Of a stretch of DNA of 26,777 bases, positions 23,710 to 26,777 are shown piece after piece. The position numbers were made by a program, and so were the translations under genes. The notes beneath the pieces were generated by a model, which ran no database searches, was not told the origin of the DNA, and saw nothing but the letters and a program-made list of their open reading frames with translations. Source of the stretch: an uncultured Bacteroidales bacterium (GTDB lineage Bacteria > Bacteroidota > Bacteroidia > Bacteroidales > UBA932); NCBI GenBank assembly GCA_902491795.1, contig CABUIX010000027.1, positions 1 to 26,777 of the forward strand, in the 5' to 3' direction. Numbering within the stretch: the first letter of the stretch is position 1; every line of letters starts with the position of its first letter.

Positions 23710-23741
23710 CGGGCTGCCGGTCCTGAAAAGCCGACAGCCCG
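23710..23741. terminator. Hairpin between convergent genes
   Basis: A 7-bp stem CGGGCTG/CAGCCCG encloses an 18-nt loop, followed directly by the perfect palindrome GACATTAATGTC (23741-23752). It sits between the exported protein gene and thioredoxin. There is no T-tract, so its role as a terminator is uncertain. Confidence 0.4.
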
Positions 23742-23782
23742 ACATTAATGTCACAGTCCAAGTTTTCCCTGAAGCCTTACGG

Positions 23783-24139
23783 TCAGAGCAGATGATCGTC
23801 AATGATCTTCTTAAGCTGCTGCTTTGAAGGAGCTCCGCTGCTCATCGAGGGGTCCCCATCTCTGGGGACGAACAGCAGGGTCGGCACAGAACGTATTCCG
23901 AAAACACCCGACAGATCCTGCTCCTTGTCCACATCGACCTTGTAGATATCGAGCCTGCCGCTGTACTCATCTGCCAGCTCTTCCAGAACCGGTCCGAGCG
24001 CCTTGCAGGGGCCGCACCATGTTGCGTAAAAGTCAACTATCGCCGGTTTGTCGCCTTCGAACTTCCAGGCCTTGGGATTTGCCTCGTAATTGTAGACCTT
24101 GCTGAGGAATTCCTCTTTTCCAATGTGTATTGTTCCCAT
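23783..24139 (-). CDS. trxA: Thioredoxin
   Basis: The 118-aa cytosolic disulfide reductase has the active site WCGPC (C42, C45) in a typical DFYATWCGPCKALGP context and the cis-proline in IRSVPTLLF (P86). No signal peptide is present. It starts 21 bp after the peroxiredoxin stop in the same direction, so the two are probably co-transcribed. The context suggests that it recycles the peroxiredoxin. The N-terminal insertion NYEANPKAWKFEGDKP is common in Bacteroidales thioredoxins. Confidence 0.95.
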   Translation of the reverse strand: MGTIHIGKEEFLSKVYNYEANPKAWKFEGDKPAIVDFYATWCGPCKALGPVLEELADEYSGRLDIYKVDVDKEQDLSGVFGIRSVPTLLFVPRDGDPSMSSGAPSKQQLKKIIDDHLL

Positions 24140-24160
24140 AATATTACTGATTTCCTGTCA

Positions 24161-24883
24161 TTATTTTCCGTAAACCGCTTCCTCTATCTTATCCTTGGGC
24201 AACTGCCTCGTGCAGAAGAACCAGTCGTAGCACTTCATGTCCTTTTCCTCCCCGTCCATGCGGCTCTTCGCCACTCCGCATGAACCGGCAGTGGGCACTA
24301 TCACCTCGTCTCCGGGCTGCCAGTCAGCCGGAAGGGCAACTCCGAACTTGTCGCTTGTCTGAAGTCCGATCAGCACGCGCTTGATCTCGTCGAAATTCCG
24401 TCCGAGGGACAGCGGATAATAGATGATGGTCCGGATCACGTCGTTGGGGTCGATAAAGAAGACCGCCCTCACTGCCTGCGTGGCACTCTCGCCGGGCTGG
24501 ATCATGCCGTACTTGCGGGCTATGTCCATAGTGATGTCCTCAATGAGCGGGAACTGAACAGCCACATTCTTCATTCCCCGGTACTCTATCTTGTCCTGAA
24601 TGGTGCGGAGCCATGCGATATGGCTGTACAGACCGTCAACAGACAAGCCGACAAGCTGGGTATTCAGAGCCTCAAATTCCGCCGAACGCGACGCGAATGT
24701 CATGAATTCAGAGGTGCAGACCGGAGTGAAGTCAGCCGGATGGCTGAACAGAATCTTCCACTTTCCGCCGAAGTCTTCGGGGAACCTGATCTTTCCCTGT
24801 GTCGTCACGGCCTCGAATGAAGGGGCCTTGTCACCGATGCGAGGCATCTGGTAATTCTGGTTCTGCAAATTGTTCGTTTCCAT
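24161..24883 (-). CDS. Peroxiredoxin, Prx6/archaeal-type
   Basis: The 240-aa enzyme reduces hydrogen peroxide and organic peroxides. The peroxidatic Cys56 lies in HPADFTPVCTSEF. Additional cysteines are C202 (PTAGSCGVAK) and a C218/C224 pair (CYDWFFC), the same six-residue spacing as the resolving pair of archaeal Prx6-type thiol peroxidases. This suggests a two-Cys cycle fed by thioredoxin. The frame stays open upstream to 25234, but that part runs antisense to oxyR and contains the promoter; the ATG at 24883 (METNNLQNQ) gives the normal family length. It is divergent from oxyR and followed by trxA. Confidence 0.93.
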   Translation of the reverse strand: METNNLQNQNYQMPRIGDKAPSFEAVTTQGKIRFPEDFGGKWKILFSHPADFTPVCTSEFMTFASRSAEFEALNTQLVGLSVDGLYSHIAWLRTIQDKIEYRGMKNVAVQFPLIEDITMDIARKYGMIQPGESATQAVRAVFFIDPNDVIRTIIYYPLSLGRNFDEIKRVLIGLQTSDKFGVALPADWQPGDEVIVPTAGSCGVAKSRMDGEEKDMKCYDWFFCTRQLPKDKIEEAVYGK

Positions 24884-24915
24884 ATCCTGTATCGTTTTGA
24901 GTTTGTTTCCTGATG

Positions 24916-24947
24916 CAAATATAGGACAGCGACAATTATAAATCAAA
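24916..24947 (-). promoter_or_regulatory. Promoter of the peroxiredoxin-thioredoxin operon
   Basis: On the minus strand TTTG (24944-24947) is followed after 20 nt by TATATTTG (24916-24923), both full consensus matches, 32 bp before the peroxiredoxin ATG. Confidence 0.75.
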
Positions 24948-24961
24948 TTGATATACTCAAT
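24947..24961. promoter_or_regulatory. Candidate OxyR-binding box
   Basis: ATTGATATACTCAAT has 5-nt inverted arms and contains the T-N11-A layout of LysR-family sites. It abuts the -33 element of the peroxiredoxin promoter, the position expected for OxyR activation. It is AT-rich and could also be chance. Confidence 0.45.
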
Positions 24962-24984
24962 GATATTATTTACAAAAACTATAA

Positions 24985-24992
24985 TATATTTG
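24985..24992 (+). promoter_or_regulatory. Bacteroidota -7 element for oxyR
   Basis: TATATTTG matches the consensus 23 bp before the oxyR ATG. No clear -33 at normal spacing is seen. Confidence 0.5.
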
Positions 24993-25015
24993 CAACCGGA
25001 AAAACAAGCCACACG

Positions 25016-25969
25016 ATGAATCTGGCAACACTCAAATACATTGCGGCAGTCGACACCTACCGAAACTTCGTAAAGGCCGCCGAGGCCTGCGGGGTCACCC
25101 AACCGACACTCAGCATAGCCATCAGGAACATGGAAGAAGAACTTGACGTGGTCATCTTCAACCGCAACTCTCATCCGGTCGAGCCCACGGCCATAGGGAA
25201 GAAAATCATAGCAATGGCGCGCAACACTCTCCACAGCGCGGCACAGATAGATGAACTCGTGCGCAGCGAACGGGGCGAGGAAGGCGGAGAAGTCTCCATC
25301 GGGACCATTCCCACCGTCGCGCCGTACGTCCTTCCCGGCCTGTTCCGGGAAATGCGCTCGTCACTTCCGCATATGCGCATGAAAGTCGCGGAGATGCGCA
25401 CAAGCTTTCTAGTCGAAAAACTGAGGACAGGAGAAATCGACATCGCCATAATGTCCACGCCGCTCGGACAGAAAGGCCTTCTTGAGATTCCGCTATACTA
25501 CGAGAAGTTCCTTGCCTACGTGTCACCTGAAGACAGGCTTCATGCGCTCGGCGAGATTCCCGCAGACAAACTGCCGTCAGAAAGATTCTGGATACTGGAA
25601 GAGGGGCATTGCCTGAGGAACCAGGTCCTCAATTTCTGCCACAGCCGCAAGCGCAGCCACACGGAATACCAGGCAGGCAGCATCGACAATCTGATCCGCG
25701 TTGTGGACAGGAACGGCGGCTACACGGTGATACCTGAACTGCACCTGTCCTTCCTTACGGAAACGCAGCGCGGCAACGTGCGCCCCATCGTGGGACAGCC
25801 GGCGGGAAAAGGCTGCGAGGAGTGCGTGCCGCTGCGGGAAGTGTCGCTCGTGATACATGAGAATTTCGTGCGGGAGAAGCTGCTCAACACGGTCGCGGAA
25901 TGCATAAAACGCACGCTTCCGGAAGACATGCTGGACTCCCGTCTCAAACGCTTCGCCATCAGGCTGTAA
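25016..25969 (+). CDS. oxyR: OxyR, LysR-family peroxide sensor and activator
   Basis: The 317-aa regulator has an N-terminal winged HTH (residues 1-60: FVKAAEACGVTQPTLSIAIRNMEEEL) and a periplasmic-binding-like sensor domain. The redox pair is unambiguous: C199 and C208 in EEGHCLRNQVLNFC, with the same numbering and nine-residue spacing as E. coli OxyR. Peroxide forms a disulfide between them and switches the protein to its activating form. It is divergent from the peroxiredoxin-thioredoxin operon across a 132-bp control region and is expected to activate it. Further targets elsewhere, such as catalase or Dps, are likely but not visible here. It is followed by 107 bp without a gene. Confidence 0.95.
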   Translation: MNLATLKYIAAVDTYRNFVKAAEACGVTQPTLSIAIRNMEEELDVVIFNRNSHPVEPTAIGKKIIAMARNTLHSAAQIDELVRSERGEEGGEVSIGTIPTVAPYVLPGLFREMRSSLPHMRMKVAEMRTSFLVEKLRTGEIDIAIMSTPLGQKGLLEIPLYYEKFLAYVSPEDRLHALGEIPADKLPSERFWILEEGHCLRNQVLNFCHSRKRSHTEYQAGSIDNLIRVVDRNGGYTVIPELHLSFLTETQRGNVRPIVGQPAGKGCEECVPLREVSLVIHENFVREKLLNTVAECIKRTLPEDMLDSRLKRFAIRL

Positions 25970-26076
25970 AGCCGTCCGAACGGCGCATGCATCCGACAAG
26001 GCGGCAATAGCCGGAACCTCCAGACGCAGGAATGAACCTTCCCATTACTTCATAATGGCGCCCGGCACAGAGCCCG

Positions 26077-26508
26077 TCATGGCAGCAGGTTCAGTTCCTG
26101 CATCTGTTCCCGAGTCCAAACATGGATGAACGCGGTCTTGAGGATATTGTCCTTGTCGTCATACAGAGCCCATGGCCATGAGCCTTCCCTGTCGAAATTA
26201 TATTCCATTCCGGGGAGATCCACATAAGTGCTTTCGGACCTGAGCAGCCTCCCGCTGAATTCCATGGCATAGCCCTCAGGGGCATCCTTGCCCTGGATTC
26301 TGCCCGCCCTCGGATCCATTGTCACTATTCTCCACTTGAATTCCACAGCCCTGTTCACCTTAAGATGCACTCTGGCAACCATATATCCCGAGCCCAGCAG
26401 GATGGCGCTGCCGAACCTGTCAGGAGATGATCCAGGCGCACCTCCATAGAACTCAACCCTGTCCACCTCAATGTCAGGCTTTCTGTCAAGAAAATTGAAC
26501 AATCCCAT
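26077..26508 (-). CDS. Unrecognised 143-aa protein
   Basis: I do not recognise this protein. It begins MGLFNFLDRKPDIEVDRVEFYGG, has no signal peptide or membrane helix, and is rich in beta-type segments with many charged and aromatic residues (FKWRIVTMDPRAGRIQG, YVDLPGMEYNFDREGSWPWALYDD, and C-terminal FIHVWTREQMQELNLLP). The frame is open to 26583, but a promoter-like sequence at 26525-26558 lies within that extension, so the ATG at 26508 is preferred. It is a single minus-strand gene, between oxyR (convergent) and another minus-strand gene ending at 26672 with its own terminator. The codon use matches its neighbours, so it is probably real. Confidence 0.65.
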   Translation of the reverse strand: MGLFNFLDRKPDIEVDRVEFYGGAPGSSPDRFGSAILLGSGYMVARVHLKVNRAVEFKWRIVTMDPRAGRIQGKDAPEGYAMEFSGRLLRSESTYVDLPGMEYNFDREGSWPWALYDDKDNILKTAFIHVWTREQMQELNLLP

Positions 26509-26524
26509 AACTGACACATTTTCG

Positions 26525-26558
26525 CAATAATATACAACTTTCGTCATTATCGTCAAAA
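26525..26558 (-). promoter_or_regulatory. Possible promoter of the unrecognised gene
   Basis: On the minus strand TTTTG (26554-26558) is followed after 21 nt by TATTATTG (26525-26532), one mismatch to TAnnTTTG. It lies 16 bp before the ATG at 26508. Confidence 0.35.
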
Positions 26559-26608
26559 TCCAACCGGATGCCTGGCGGCACATAACCGTCAGGCAAGATT
26601 CTTTACAG

Positions 26609-26641
26609 AAAAACGGGGATGACCTTCACAGGCAATCCCCG
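26609..26641 (-). terminator. Intrinsic terminator of the upstream minus-strand gene
   Basis: On the minus strand the stem CGGGGAT/ATCCCCG (26635-26641 and 26614-26620) encloses a 14-nt loop and is followed by TTTTT. It ends the gene that stops at 26672. Confidence 0.75.
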
Positions 26642-26671
26642 AAAACCAATATATCATATCAACAAACCGTC

Positions 26672-26777
26672 CTATTTGATGTGGGCGAATGCATCGGTGA
26701 CCCCGAAGGTCTTCTCCGCACGCTCCTTCACCTTAACGCTCGTCGCGGTGTCTGCCACGTTCCATGAGAAGTACACT
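26672..26777 (-). CDS. C-terminal end of an unidentified protein, cut by the window edge
   Basis: The minus-strand frame ending in TAG at 26672-26674 encodes 34 residues beginning VYFSWNVADTATSVK and ending TFGVTDAFAHIK. The short tail is too little to name a family. A T-tract terminator follows about 31 bp downstream, which supports it as a true gene end. Confidence 0.6.
   Translation of the reverse strand, partial: VYFSWNVADTATSVKVKERAEKTFGVTDAFAHIK

Noticed and set aside
24884..25234. Upstream extension of the peroxiredoxin frame
   Set aside because: It runs antisense to the oxyR coding region and across both promoters; the family domain begins right after the ATG at 24883.

Overview
The window reads as chromosomal DNA from a Bacteroidota bacterium, most likely a gut-type member of the order Bacteroidales with a GC content somewhat above 50%. 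The evidence is the TAnnTTTG-type -7 promoter elements upstream of several genes, the fimbrillin-like and GLUG lipoproteins, the Bacteroidales-type glycoside hydrolases (GH140-like and GH36), and the near absence of Shine-Dalgarno sequences. The genus cannot be fixed from the sequence alone.

Layout. (1) Positions 1-55 look like the end of an IS21-family element that joins directly onto the 3' part of a PIF1/RecD-type helicase gene. (2) 1736-1972 holds a composite palindromic repeat. (3) 1998-8770 holds a GH140-like hydrolase (-), a CDF metal exporter (+) and a two-gene unit of GH36 alpha-galactosidase and CocE-type hydrolase (-). (4) 8859-13830 holds a TolC/HlyD/MFS tripartite efflux operon (-) with a divergent AraC-family regulator. 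(5) 13879-16130 holds a fimbrillin/GLUG lipoprotein preceded by a 42-codon small gene (-). (6) 16278-20319 holds an NhaC antiporter (+), converging on an ABC ATPase-permease-GntR (YtrA-type) operon whose promoter lies on a 38-bp palindromic operator, then xanthine phosphoribosyltransferase (-). (7) 20427-21635 is a secreted lipoprotein. (8) 21636-22951 is a 1.3-kb non-coding block filled with structured repeats. (9) 22952-23701 is a small exported beta-rich protein. (10) 23783-25969 is an oxidative-stress module of thioredoxin and 1-Cys-type peroxiredoxin (-) facing OxyR (+). (11) An unrecognised 143-aa gene and the last codons of another minus-strand gene close the window.

The most novel signal is a repeat family seen as three 155-bp elements (1736-1890 on the minus strand; 22022-22176 and 22224-22378 on the plus strand). 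All three align without gaps. All have the same layout of 9-nt inverted arms, 9-36-9-19-9-36-9. In the third element the arm sequence is replaced at all four places at once, so pairing is largely kept although the sequence is not. Two copies are joined to a separate ~65-bp hairpin module, which also forms a nearly perfect 112-bp tandem array. I know of no named family with this architecture. It could be a non-autonomous mobile element, a multi-site protein-binding array or a structured RNA.
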